Shown piece after piece: positions 7,137 to 14,946 of a DNA stretch of 18,465 bases (position 1 is its first letter; the number at the start of each line of letters is the position of its first letter). The DNA is from an uncultured Eubacteriales bacterium (GTDB lineage: Bacteria > Bacillota > Clostridia > Oscillospirales > CAG-272): the NCBI GenBank assembly GCA_958414825.1, contig CATYXQ010000038.1:1-18465 (forward strand), read 5' to 3'. The notes below the pieces were generated by a model. It was not told where the DNA came from, did not search any database, and saw only the letters and a program-made list of their open reading frames with translations. The position numbers and the translations under genes were made by a program.

Positions 7137-8236
7137 TTTTATCCTGCGGCACCGGCGGCGGTCATAACGCCGCCGCAGAAGCCATTGCGGAGGAACTTCG
7201 TGCAAGAGGACACAAAGCGGAAATACTGGATCCGTACGCACTTGTCGGCCGCGGGCTGGCGATCTCCGTCAGCAATGCCTACATCCGACTGGTACAGAAA
7301 CTGCCGGGCGCATTCGGTTGTCTGTACGGCCTGGCCAATCTTATACGGAAGCTTCCGTTTGTTTCGCCGGTCTATCTGATCAATCGAAAAATGTCCACAT
7401 ATATGCATGATTTTCTCGCCAAGCGAAATTTTGATGTGATTATCATGCCGCATTTATTTCCCGCCGAGATCGTGACCGCAATAAAAAAGAAAGGACAAAA
7501 GCTTCCCCTCACCCTCTTTATTGCAACCGATTATACCTGTATCCCGTTTACCGAGGAGACAGAATGCGACTACTATGTGATTCCCGCCGTGGAATTGACG
7601 CCCGAATTTTGCAAGTGCGGAATTGCGCCCGAAAAGCTTCTCCCATTCGGGATCCCGGTCTCCTCGCGGTTTACTTCAGAGGATACGCCTGCAAACGCCA
7701 AATGCCGGCTGGGACTGGCAGACGATATATCCTATCTGCTGATTTCCGGCGGCAGTATGGGAGCAGGAAAGCTGCGCAAAATCGTTCGCTGGCTTTATCA
7801 GGCGTCGGATGAAAAACAACATTTGATCGTCATTTGCGGGAGCAACGAAAAACTGCACCGCAAATTATGCCGCGAATATTCGGACAATCCACGTGTGCGG
7901 ATTGTCCAAAAAACCGACAAAATGGCTGATTATATAAAAGGCTGCGCCGCATTCTTCTCAAAGCCCGGTGGACTCTCATCAACAGAAGCCGCAGTCTTGG
8001 GCACTTTTCTGGTTCATATTTCCCCGATTCCGGGATGCGAAACAAGGAATGTAAATTTCTTTTCCAGACAAGGGATGAGTTTTGACGCCGGAAAAAATAA
8101 AGAATTGCTTCTCTCTGCCCTGCACCGGTCGGCAGATGTAAAAGAAGTCCAAAAAATGCAGACGATTCAGCGCCAATTCATCAATCGTTTCGCAGCACAG
8201 GATATCTGCGACTTTATAGAAAACCACGTATCTTGA
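7124..8236 (+). CDS. MGDG-synthase/UgtP-like diacylglycerol glycosyltransferase
   Basis: A 370-residue GT28-type (GT-B fold) enzyme related to plant MGDG synthase, Bacillus UgtP and MurG. Members transfer a sugar from a UDP-sugar to diacylglycerol at the inner face of the membrane. The N-terminal domain opens 'LILSCGTGGGHNAAAEAI' (5-22), the glycine-rich acceptor loop, and includes 'NFDVIIMPHLFPAEIV'. The C-terminal domain shows 'LPFGIPVSSRF', 'LLISGGSMGAGKL' and the nucleotide-sugar motif 'FFSKPGGLSSTEA'. There is no signal peptide, as expected for a peripheral membrane enzyme. The start lies inside the end of plsY with GTAGGA 10 nt upstream. Pairing with plsY fits membrane lipid synthesis. 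The exact sugar, acceptor and number of additions cannot be read from sequence; a lipid-independent role is possible. Confidence 0.85.
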   Translation: MEALILSCGTGGGHNAAAEAIAEELRARGHKAEILDPYALVGRGLAISVSNAYIRLVQKLPGAFGCLYGLANLIRKLPFVSPVYLINRKMSTYMHDFLAKRNFDVIIMPHLFPAEIVTAIKKKGQKLPLTLFIATDYTCIPFTEETECDYYVIPAVELTPEFCKCGIAPEKLLPFGIPVSSRFTSEDTPANAKCRLGLADDISYLLISGGSMGAGKLRKIVRWLYQASDEKQHLIVICGSNEKLHRKLCREYSDNPRVRIVQKTDKMADYIKGCAAFFSKPGGLSSTEAAVLGTFLVHISPIPGCETRNVNFFSRQGMSFDAGKNKELLLSALHRSADVKEVQKMQTIQRQFINRFAAQDICDFIENHVS

Positions 8237-8261
8237 CCTGATCCAAATAAAACTTTATTTA
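8233..8261 (+). promoter_or_regulatory. Weak candidate promoter for the GH43 gene
   Basis: TTGACC (8233-8238, overlapping the stop of the upstream gene) and TATTTA (8256-8261) are 17 nt apart. The -35 is good and the -10 poor. The same gap holds an AT-only inverted repeat (8245-8251 with 8254-8260). The GH43 gene may instead be read through from plsY. Confidence 0.25.
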
Positions 8262-8278
8262 TCAAGGAGCGATGAATC

Positions 8279-9835
8279 ATGCTGTCAAAAGTTTTAAAAA
8301 TCACCTTTTCTCTTCTGACTCTGTCTCTTGCCGCTTTGCTTTGCGGGTGCGCTTCCAATCCGCCGGATATTTCAGACAGCGGCACGCAGTTTTCCGACGA
8401 GCTTTCCCCAACCACACCGGTCGAACAGTTTACTGAGGTTAAAAACGGTATGTTTATCGGTCAGACCGGGTACATGCAAAACTCCGGCGGAATCAGCAGC
8501 GCGGCAGATCCTTCCGTTCTATATTACGAGGGGAAATATTATATGTACGCAACATCCATCGGTTCCGGCTTTAAATGCTGGTCGTCCGATAATTTGTCCG
8601 TATGGACAGACGAGGGCGTCTGCTTTAAGAGCGGCAATGGTTCCACATGGAATAAAACCTGTCATTGGGCTCCCAGCGTCGTATATTACAACAATCTGTT
8701 CTATATGTTCTTTACGGCAAGTCCGCAGCCCTCCGGGCAACAATATGAAAAGCTGTATATGGGCGTGGCGACCTCCGAATCGCCAACCGGACCGTTTACC
8801 AGCATTTCCGAAGAACCGTTTATGGGCGAAGACAAAGTTGAAATCGGCGTAGTTGACCCCTATGTCCTGTTTGACGAGGACGGTTCCATTTATTTGTATT
8901 ACAATTACGACCGCCGTGCACTGGGCGGCACACTGGATATTTATTGCGTACCGATTTCAATGAACGGAACCGAGGTGCATATGATCGGCACCCCCGTATG
9001 TGTTTTGCAGCCATCGGCCGACCTGAACAGTTGGGAACGCCGTCAGGGTGCCATTGTAGAGGGCGCCGTTGCGCTCAAACATGCCGGTAAATATTATTTG
9101 ATGTACAGCAGCAATTCCTATGCAAAGCCGGAATATGCAATGGGTTACGCCGTCTCCGATTCCCCTATGGGGCCGTTTGTAAAGTATGACGGAAATCCGG
9201 TGCTGCATTCCAATTCTTATGTAAATGGCCCCGGGCACAACGATTATGCTGTTTCGCCGGACGGTACGGAATATTTTTGCGTATACCATACACACAAATC
9301 ACTCGGAGAATATAACGGACGCACTGTAGCTGCGGACCGCATCGTCTTTCTCGAAGACGGCACACTGACAGTTGACGGTCCATCCTATTATATAAAGAAT
9401 CCGCTCCCCTCCGGCACAAAGGGAACAGTACGCCTGCAAAAGGGATACAGTCTGCAAACCGATAACAAAATCACTTCCGGCGATCTGTCATTTTTATCAG
9501 ACAATTTGACGGCTATCGAAAATCGGGCAGTCCGCTTTGAAAGTGAAAATCCGGTTCAATTCGATATTAAACTCGACTCTCCCTGCGACCTCAAACAAGT
9601 TTGGGTTTATCCGTTAAATGCAGAAAATGCGCCGGCGTCCGCTACGCTTATCATCAACGGCGAATACGCAATCCGTAATATCAAGTTTTCCAATGCCACA
9701 AGACAGCCCTGCGTATTCCTGCTCGACAAACTGCCCGAAGGGGTATTGATCGAAAGCCTGAAAATCGAGCTTTCTATGGATGAAAACGCCGATGGCTGCG
9801 CCCTTACCGAAATCATCCTGTGTGCCAAAGAATAA
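8279..9835 (+). CDS. Glycoside hydrolase family 43 lipoprotein (arabinosidase/xylosidase type)
   Basis: A 518-residue surface lipoprotein. The signal peptide (Lys4, Lys7, then a hydrophobic stretch) ends in a lipobox-like LCGC with Cys24. The catalytic domain at about 70-380 is a five-bladed beta-propeller of GH43 type. The general base is Asp77 in 'AADPSVLYY', the pKa modulator Asp193 in 'VVDPYVLFD', and the general acid Glu261 in 'IVEGAVALKHAGKYYLMYSS'. 'NGPGHND' (316-322) carries the conserved His320. About 120 C-terminal residues follow ('VWVYPLNAENAPASATLI...'), predicted beta-rich and perhaps an ancillary carbohydrate-contacting module; I do not recognise it. AAGGAG (8264-8269) lies 9 nt before the ATG. 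It probably releases arabinose or xylose from plant polysaccharide outside the cell. No sugar transporter or regulator is adjacent. Confidence 0.9.
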   Translation: MLSKVLKITFSLLTLSLAALLCGCASNPPDISDSGTQFSDELSPTTPVEQFTEVKNGMFIGQTGYMQNSGGISSAADPSVLYYEGKYYMYATSIGSGFKCWSSDNLSVWTDEGVCFKSGNGSTWNKTCHWAPSVVYYNNLFYMFFTASPQPSGQQYEKLYMGVATSESPTGPFTSISEEPFMGEDKVEIGVVDPYVLFDEDGSIYLYYNYDRRALGGTLDIYCVPISMNGTEVHMIGTPVCVLQPSADLNSWERRQGAIVEGAVALKHAGKYYLMYSSNSYAKPEYAMGYAVSDSPMGPFVKYDGNPVLHSNSYVNGPGHNDYAVSPDGTEYFCVYHTHKSLGEYNGRTVAADRIVFLEDGTLTVDGPSYYIKNPLPSGTKGTVRLQKGYSLQTDNKITSGDLSFLSDNLTAIENRAVRFESENPVQFDIKLDSPCDLKQVWVYPLNAENAPASATLIINGEYAIRNIKFSNATRQPCVFLLDKLPEGVLIESLKIELSMDENADGCALTEIILCAKE

Positions 9836-9894
9836 ACATCGGCTATAATGCTATAAAAAATCAATATCTGCTATTTTCTTATGATAAAATAATC

Positions 9895-9928
9895 AATCCC
9901 CGCGGAATCAAATGATTTCGCGGGGATT
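9895..9928. terminator. Bidirectional terminator between the GH43 gene and rubrerythrin
   Basis: A 15-bp stem (9895-9909 with 9914-9928, one G-T wobble) closes the loop aaat. It stands between convergent genes. T-rich sequence follows on the plus strand and TATTTTATC on the minus strand, so it can serve both. Confidence 0.85.
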
Positions 9929-9934
9929 CTCATT

Positions 9935-10468
9935 TTAATAATTCTCTTTTCGGACTTCAAAATAGCTTTTTGGATGCGCGCAAACCGGGCATACCTCAGG
10001 AGCTTTCTTTCCAATAACCAAATGACCGCAATTGCGGCATTCCCACATGGTCTCTTCGCTTTTTTCAAAAACTTTCTGCATCTCAACATTGCCAAGCAGC
10101 GCACGGTAACGCTCCTCATGTGATTTTTCAATCGCAGCCACCAAACGAAACTTAACAGCCAAAGCATGAAAGCCCTCTTCCTCCGCCTCTTTGGCAAAAG
10201 TATCGTACATATCCGTCCATTCGTAATTTTCTCCCTCAGCCGCATGCAAAAGATTCGCCGCCGTGTCTCCCAGTTCCCCGAGTTCTTTGAACCACATTTT
10301 AGCGTGTTCTTTTTCATTATCCGCAGTTTTCTGGAAAATTTCCGAAATCTGCTCATACCCTTCTTTTTTTGCTACGCTTGCAAAATATGTATACTTGTTT
10401 CTGGCCTGACTCTCCCCTGCAAATGCTGTCCAAAGATTTTTTTCGGTCTTGCTGCCCTTTAATTCCAT
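9935..10468 (-). CDS. rbr: Rubrerythrin (non-haem diiron peroxidase)
   Basis: Rubrerythrin reduces hydrogen peroxide to water in anaerobes, using electrons passed through its rubredoxin domain. The 177-residue protein has the erythrin four-helix domain with diiron ligands: Glu19 in 'GESQAR', Glu52-x2-His55 in 'NEKEHA', Glu94/Glu97 in 'AKEAEEEGF', and Glu114-x2-His117 in 'EKSHEERY'. The C-terminal rubredoxin-like knuckles are Cys144/147 ('CRNCGH') and Cys160/163 ('CPVC'). All iron ligands are present and length is normal. An AAGGAG site precedes the start. It has its own near-perfect promoter, so it is not simply the distal gene of the trxB operon, though read-through is possible. I see no clear PerR box. 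Confidence 0.97.
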   Translation of the reverse strand: MELKGSKTEKNLWTAFAGESQARNKYTYFASVAKKEGYEQISEIFQKTADNEKEHAKMWFKELGELGDTAANLLHAAEGENYEWTDMYDTFAKEAEEEGFHALAVKFRLVAAIEKSHEERYRALLGNVEMQKVFEKSEETMWECRNCGHLVIGKKAPEVCPVCAHPKSYFEVRKENY

Positions 10469-10509
10469 TGTCGTTTCTCCTTTTCTATTTAAGAATAGTT
10501 CCTATATTC

Positions 10510-10538
10510 ATATTATCAGGATTTTTTCTCCTTGTCAA
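10510..10538 (-). promoter_or_regulatory. Strong sigma-A-type promoter for rubrerythrin
   Basis: On the minus strand TTGACA (10533-10538) and TAATAT (10510-10515) are separated by 17 nt. The spacer contains AGGA-7-TCCT (10518-10532), a small inverted repeat that could be an operator. A short repeat CTATT-4-AATAG (10485-10498) lies in the leader. Confidence 0.8.
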
Positions 10539-10634
10539 GCCCATTTCAAAAATTTTTTATGCGCAAATTTCGATGTAAAACGACAGAACTCACGCTATCA
10601 TGATAAAAATTTGCATTTTGAAGTTTTTTATCGC

Positions 10635-11537
10635 TTATCTTCCCTCGATGTATGCACAGGCGGCAAGCGCCGCTGCGGCGCCGTCTGCAATTGCCGTGGC
10701 AATCTGCCGCACCTGTTTTTTGCGGCAATCGCCGGCCGCAAAAATTCCGGGTACGCCGGAAAAGCCGTTTTCATCCGTTTGAATGTAGCCGTTTTCCAAA
10801 CGAACAAAATCCGAAAAAGCTTCATTCTCGGGTACAAGTCCCACTGCGATAAAAACGCCGTCCACCGACAATTCGCGCACATTACCGGTATGCGCGTCCG
10901 CAATACAGACAGACGAAAGCGTCTTCTCTCCCTGAAATCCCATTACAGTCGAAGAAAAATATACCTGCACATTCGGCTGTTCCAGCAAACGATCAATCAG
11001 CCGCTGCTCGCCGGTAAAACCGTCAAGGTTCTGAATCACCAAGACATTTTTGCAAGTCTGACAAAGCAAAAGCGCCTCTTGCAGCGCCGAATTTCCTCCA
11101 CCGACCACCGCTACCGTTTTGCCCTCATAAAAAGCTCCGTCACAAACTGCGCAAAACGAAATGCCGTCTCCGATAAACTTCTCTTCTCCCGGTACGCCGA
11201 GCAAGCGATGCTTTGCGCCCGTAGCTAAAATCACGGCTTTTGCCGTATACGCCCCTGTATCCGTCACAACGGTTTTGACATCTCCGCCGCGAAGGGCAAC
11301 GACCCTGGCAACCTCGACTTCGGCGCCCTGCGAAAGCACTTGTTCCACCATGCAATCGGCGAGTTCACTGCCGCTGATAGAAGAAAAACCCGGATAGTTT
11401 TCGATTTTCGGAGAATAGGTCATTTGACCCCCGAAACCGCCTTTTTCAATCATCAAAACCCGTTTGCCGCTACGGCAGGCATACAGGGCGGCGGTCAGTC
11501 CCGCAGGACCGCCGCCGACCACAATTATATCATACAT
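10635..11537 (-). CDS. trxB: Thioredoxin-disulfide-reductase-like flavoprotein
   Basis: A 300-residue FAD/NAD(P)-dependent reductase of the low-molecular-weight thioredoxin reductase family. It has the FAD loop 'VVGGGPAG' (6-13), the redox-active 'CAVC' (Cys129, Cys132), a second nucleotide loop 'GGGNSA' (146-151) and a C-terminal 'GIFAAGDCRKKQVRQI' FAD motif. The start at 11537 is chosen because it begins directly before the FAD-binding strand with a GGAAA-type site upstream; upstream in-frame codons to 11609 lie inside the nrdD coding region. It overlaps nrdD by 8 nt, so it is co-translated with an NrdD that carries its own glutaredoxin-like domain. The natural inference is that it recharges that domain. 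It may also serve free thioredoxins. No clear terminator separates it from rubrerythrin. Confidence 0.93.
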   Translation of the reverse strand: MYDIIVVGGGPAGLTAALYACRSGKRVLMIEKGGFGGQMTYSPKIENYPGFSSISGSELADCMVEQVLSQGAEVEVARVVALRGGDVKTVVTDTGAYTAKAVILATGAKHRLLGVPGEEKFIGDGISFCAVCDGAFYEGKTVAVVGGGNSALQEALLLCQTCKNVLVIQNLDGFTGEQRLIDRLLEQPNVQVYFSSTVMGFQGEKTLSSVCIADAHTGNVRELSVDGVFIAVGLVPENEAFSDFVRLENGYIQTDENGFSGVPGIFAAGDCRKKQVRQIATAIADGAAAALAACAYIEGR

Positions 11538-13905
11538 GAACACGATTTCCTTTTTGCGCGATGTAATTCCGTATATCGGAAACTCCTGAAAACTTCTGCT
11601 GACCGACAACCAGCGTCGGCGCCTGTTTCAGACCGAGCGACGATGCAAGTTCCTTGTTATCCTCTACATAAAGCTTTTCATAGCCAATCCCCGCGTCTTC
11701 AAGAAGTTTTGCCGCAATCTTGCAGTTGGGACAAGTCTTTGTGGCAAACAGAACTGCGGTCTCCGCCTCTGGGCAAGCTGTCGTTTCTGTCGGCGAAGCC
11801 TCGGATACCGAAACGCCGTGACGCTTCAGTACACTGGCCGCAACATCATATTCAAGGCGATCCTTAAATTCATGCGATTTGCCATCATTCCAGTTCTGCA
11901 CAGGACGATAGTACCCCGTAATACGGCTATATACCTCGGTTTTTTCGCCGCAGTGCGGGCAGATATACTGCTCGCCTGCAAGATACCCGTGCGCCTTACA
12001 GATCGAATATGTAGGAGAAATCGTATAATACGGCAGCTTATAGTTTTCGGCAATTTTGCGCACCAAAAGCGCAGCCGCTTTCCAATCAGGCAGCTTTTCA
12101 CCGATAAAGGAATGAAATACCGTACCCGAAGTATAGAGCGTCTGTAATTCGTCCTGAATATCCAGAGCAGAAAACAGATCGTCGGTATAGCCAACCGGCA
12201 AATGCGAACTGTTCGTGTAATAAGGAGCGCCGTCGGTTCCGCCGGCCGTGATAATGTCGGGGAAACGCTTAACATCGTGCTTTGCCAAACGGTATGTCGT
12301 AGACTCGGCAGGCGTTGCTTCCAGATTGTACAGATCTCCGTACTTCTCCTGATAATCCGCAAGACGCTCGCGCATATGGTTCAGCACTGCCTTGGTAAAC
12401 GCCTGCGCCTCCGCATGGGTCAGATCCTTACGAATCCAACGGGCGTTCAGGCAAGCCTCATTCATACCGATAAGACCGATTGTGGAAAAATGGTTTTCAA
12501 AGGTCCCGAGATACCGTTTGGTATACGGATACAACCCCTCATCCAAAAGCTTTGTGATGACCTTGCGTTTGATATCAAGAGAACGCGCGGCCACATCCAT
12601 CATATGGTCAAGGCGCTTATAAAACTCGGTGCTGTCGGCTGAAAGATAGGCGATGCGCGGCATATTGATGGTCACAACGCCAACCGAACCGGTGCTTTCC
12701 CCACTTCCGAAAAAGCCGCCTGATTTTTTGCGCAGTTCGCGCAGATCCAAACGAAGACGGCAACACATCGAACGCACATCGCTCGGCTCCATATCGCTGT
12801 TGATATAATTGGAGAAATACGGCGTGCCGTATTTACTCGTCATCTCAAACAGAAGCTTATTGTTTTCGGTTTCCGACCAATCAAATTCCCGTGTGATCGA
12901 ATAGGTCGGAATCGGATACTGAAAACCGCGACCGTTGGCATCGCCCTCGATCATGATCTCAATAAACGCCTTATTAATCAGATCCATTTCCGCCTTGCAG
13001 TCTCCGTACGTGAAATCCATTTCACGACCGCCGACCAGCGCAGGCATATTCTCCATATCCCGCGGAACCGTCCAGTCCAGCGTAATATTCGAGAACGGCG
13101 CCTGCGTACCCCAGCGCGATGGCGTATTCACGCCATAAATGAACGCTTCCAAGCTCTTTTTGACCTGCTCATAGCTTAGATTATCGGCTTTTACGAACGG
13201 CGCAAGGTAGGTGTCAAACGAAGAAAATGCCTGCGCGCCTGCCCACTCGTTCTGCATAATGCCAAGAAAATTAACCATCTGATTGCAGAGTACGGAAAGG
13301 TGCTTTGCGGGAGAGGAAGTCATTTTGCCGGGAATACCGCCGAGTCCCTCTTTAATCAGCTGTTTGAGCGACCATCCGGCGCAGTAACCGGTCAGCATGG
13401 ACAAATCATGAATATGAATGTCCGCATTCTGATGCGCCTGTGCGATTTCATTATCATATACCTCGGAAAGCCAGTAGTTTGCCGTAATCGCCCCAGAATT
13501 GCTGAGAATCAGGCCGCCGACCGAATAAGTCACCGTCGAATTCTCTTTCACGCGCCAGTCAGTCGCTTTGACATAGCTGTCCACGATTTCCTTATAATCC
13601 AAAATCGTAGATTTCATATTGCGCAGCTTCTCGCGCTGCCGACGATACAAAATATAGGCTTTTGCCACTTCCGCATAACCGCCCTGCACAAGCACGGACT
13701 CCACGCTGTCCTGAATATCCTCAACCGAAATCAAGCCGTCTTTAATTTTCGGCTCAAAATCCGCCGTAACTTTCAGCGCCAGGAAATCAATCACGCTCGG
13801 ATGAAAATTCACCTCGCAGGCTTCAAAAGCCATTTCAATTGCTTTGGAAATTTTAGAAAGGTCAAAATCCACAATTTTGTTATCCCGTTTTTTTACATGG
13901 TACAT
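11530..13905 (-). CDS. nrdD: Anaerobic (class III) ribonucleoside-triphosphate reductase with fused C-terminal glutaredoxin domain
   Basis: NrdD makes deoxyribonucleotides without oxygen using a glycyl radical. The 791-residue protein has an ATP-cone allosteric domain (about 1-95, 'VKKRDNKIVDFDLSKI...'), the catalytic barrel with 'HIHDLSMLTGYCAGWSL', 'GTPYFSNYINSD' and 'RSMCCRLRLD' (likely thiyl-radical loop), a zinc-site region 'SICKAHG...YICPHCGEK', and the glycyl radical motif 'RITGYYRPVQNWN' with Gly664. Residues about 714-791 are an extra glutaredoxin/NrdH-like domain with Cys725-Pro-Asn-Cys728 ('FATKTCPNCKIAAKLL', 'QAPTLVV'). The start at 13905 has AGGAGG (13915-13920) 9 nt upstream. 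Continuing to an ATG at 14298 would cross the promoter and add unrelated sequence. The fusion suggests redoxin, not formate, as reductant. Regulation by NrdR is likely. Confidence 0.96.
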   Translation of the reverse strand: MYHVKKRDNKIVDFDLSKISKAIEMAFEACEVNFHPSVIDFLALKVTADFEPKIKDGLISVEDIQDSVESVLVQGGYAEVAKAYILYRRQREKLRNMKSTILDYKEIVDSYVKATDWRVKENSTVTYSVGGLILSNSGAITANYWLSEVYDNEIAQAHQNADIHIHDLSMLTGYCAGWSLKQLIKEGLGGIPGKMTSSPAKHLSVLCNQMVNFLGIMQNEWAGAQAFSSFDTYLAPFVKADNLSYEQVKKSLEAFIYGVNTPSRWGTQAPFSNITLDWTVPRDMENMPALVGGREMDFTYGDCKAEMDLINKAFIEIMIEGDANGRGFQYPIPTYSITREFDWSETENNKLLFEMTSKYGTPYFSNYINSDMEPSDVRSMCCRLRLDLRELRKKSGGFFGSGESTGSVGVVTINMPRIAYLSADSTEFYKRLDHMMDVAARSLDIKRKVITKLLDEGLYPYTKRYLGTFENHFSTIGLIGMNEACLNARWIRKDLTHAEAQAFTKAVLNHMRERLADYQEKYGDLYNLEATPAESTTYRLAKHDVKRFPDIITAGGTDGAPYYTNSSHLPVGYTDDLFSALDIQDELQTLYTSGTVFHSFIGEKLPDWKAAALLVRKIAENYKLPYYTISPTYSICKAHGYLAGEQYICPHCGEKTEVYSRITGYYRPVQNWNDGKSHEFKDRLEYDVAASVLKRHGVSVSEASPTETTACPEAETAVLFATKTCPNCKIAAKLLEDAGIGYEKLYVEDNKELASSLGLKQAPTLVVGQQKFSGVSDIRNYIAQKGNRVHV

Positions 13906-13971
13906 AAAAGCCGTCCTCCTATTGTATCGAATCCGCCCAAAGCGATCCGGCGGAAATCTGTCAGTGCTTAT

Positions 13972-14000
13972 ACGATACCACAGTTTAGACGACTTGTCAA
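13972..14000 (-). promoter_or_regulatory. Sigma-A-type promoter for nrdD-trxB
   Basis: On the minus strand a perfect TTGACA (13995-14000) and TATCGT (13972-13977) are 17 nt apart. The predicted transcript starts about 60 nt before the nrdD ATG. Two NrdR-like boxes lie just upstream of the -35. Confidence 0.7.
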
Positions 14001-14006
14001 TACAAA

Positions 14007-14022
14007 CCACAATATTTGGATA
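14007..14022 (-). promoter_or_regulatory. NrdR box, promoter-proximal copy (degenerate)
   Basis: CCACAATATTTGGATA (plus strand) matches the NrdR consensus ACACWATATATWGTGT at about 10 of 16 positions, including the core CAATAT. It lies 6 bp upstream of the nrdD -35 and starts 30 bp from the second box. It is weak alone but convincing as part of the pair. Confidence 0.55.
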
Positions 14023-14036
14023 ATTTTTTCGATGTG

Positions 14037-14052
14037 CAACTATATATTGTAT
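14037..14052 (-). promoter_or_regulatory. NrdR box, promoter-distal copy (strong)
   Basis: On the minus strand ATACAATATATAGTTG matches ACACWATATATWGTGT at 13 of 16 positions, with the whole CAATATATAGT core intact. NrdR is the zinc-finger/ATP-cone repressor of ribonucleotide reductase genes and binds paired boxes about three helical turns apart. The spacing here (30 bp between starts, 14-bp gap) is close to that. The nrdR gene itself is not in the window. Confidence 0.75.
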
Positions 14053-14116
14053 ATCACAAAAAATGTCACTGCCTGAGCAACGGATGCCTATACGACGCAA
14101 ATCCGGACGTTTCTCT

Positions 14117-14815
14117 TTATTTTTGCAGCGCGTCACGGCGAAACGCAGACGGTACAAACGAACGCACCGCAGCCAGACAGGCGTCCAGCAATTCATCAGA
14201 GACAGCAAAATCGCCATGCCCCACAAGATCGCCCGAATCTCGAAAAGGCTGCAAAAAATAACGGTTTGCCCCAGCAATCCATCGACCAATCGAGACAAAA
14301 TCCTCCGGCGTATGAAAAGCGCCCGTCACAGTCGTGCGGAACTCATATTCTACGCGCCCGGACAGCAAAAAGGAAACCGATTCCCGTATTCCGGACAACA
14401 GCTTGGGATCCACCCCCGCAGTAACTGCATATTTTTCCGGGGCGTTTTTAATATCCATCGCAACATAATCAACAAGCCCTGAATGAACCAGCGCTCTGAG
14501 GCGCTCCGGGAACGTGCCGTTGGTATCCAATTTTACGGCATAGCCGAGCGCGTGTATTTTTTGAAGCAACTCCGCTACATCCGGCCAAAGCAACGGCTCC
14601 CCGCCAGTCTGCACAACGCCGTCCAAAAGCCCCTTTCGCTTTTTTAGGAAAGACAAAATTTCTTCTTCATCAACGCAAGTTTCGGAAGAACGGACAACCA
14701 AACCGGCATTGTGACAAAACGGACAACGCAAATTGCATCCGTGTGTAAACAAGATCGCCGCTGTTTTCCCTGGGAAATCAAGAAGCGTCAGCTTCTGCAT
14801 CGCCTCAATCCGCAT
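14117..14815 (-). CDS. nrdG: Anaerobic ribonucleotide reductase activating protein (radical SAM)
   Basis: NrdG is the radical S-adenosylmethionine enzyme that abstracts hydrogen from the NrdD glycine to create the stable glycyl radical. The 232-residue protein carries 'CNLRCPFCHN' with the 4Fe-4S ligands Cys27, Cys31 and Cys34, and 'GGEPLLWPD' (71-79), the SAM-binding GGE motif, followed by 'KLDTNGTFPERL'. It is longer than E. coli NrdG (154 residues) and belongs to the roughly 230-residue form common in Clostridia. AGAGGG (14821-14826) lies 5 nt before the ATG at 14815. It stands upstream of nrdD, separated by 211 bp that hold the NrdR boxes and the nrdD promoter. It may therefore be expressed partly independently of nrdD. 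I see no convincing promoter directly in front of it. Confidence 0.93.
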   Translation of the reverse strand: MRIEAMQKLTLLDFPGKTAAILFTHGCNLRCPFCHNAGLVVRSSETCVDEEEILSFLKKRKGLLDGVVQTGGEPLLWPDVAELLQKIHALGYAVKLDTNGTFPERLRALVHSGLVDYVAMDIKNAPEKYAVTAGVDPKLLSGIRESVSFLLSGRVEYEFRTTVTGAFHTPEDFVSIGRWIAGANRYFLQPFRDSGDLVGHGDFAVSDELLDACLAAVRSFVPSAFRRDALQK

Positions 14816-14890
14816 AACATCCCTCTTTATTATTTATTTTTCGCCCTGTGGTTCTTTATCCCCCGCGGCATTTTTATTTTCTCACAAACC

Positions 14891-14917
14891 GAAAGCCCCG
14901 CTTATCACGGGGCTTTC
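14891..14917 (-). terminator. Hairpin after the zinc-ribbon/DUF4870 gene
   Basis: A 10-bp GC-rich stem (14891-14900 with 14908-14917) closes a 7-nt loop. It lies 30 bp after the stop of the DUF4870 gene and before nrdG. The minus-strand T-run is poor (GGTTTGTG), while the plus-strand side has AAATTTTT. It is probably a terminator or attenuating hairpin that separates the two genes. Confidence 0.6.
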
Positions 14918-14946
14918 AAATTTTTCGACTATGTAAACGAAACCAA

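Noticed and set aside
10602..10632. Inverted repeat GATAAAAA/TTTTTATC after trxB as a terminator
   Set aside because: The stem is almost all A-T with a loop of about 14 nt, too unstable for a confident intrinsic terminator.
13906..14298. N-terminal extension of nrdD to an upstream ATG
   Set aside because: It would run through the promoter, the NrdR boxes and the end of nrdG. The ATG at 13905 has AGGAGG and begins exactly at the ATP-cone.
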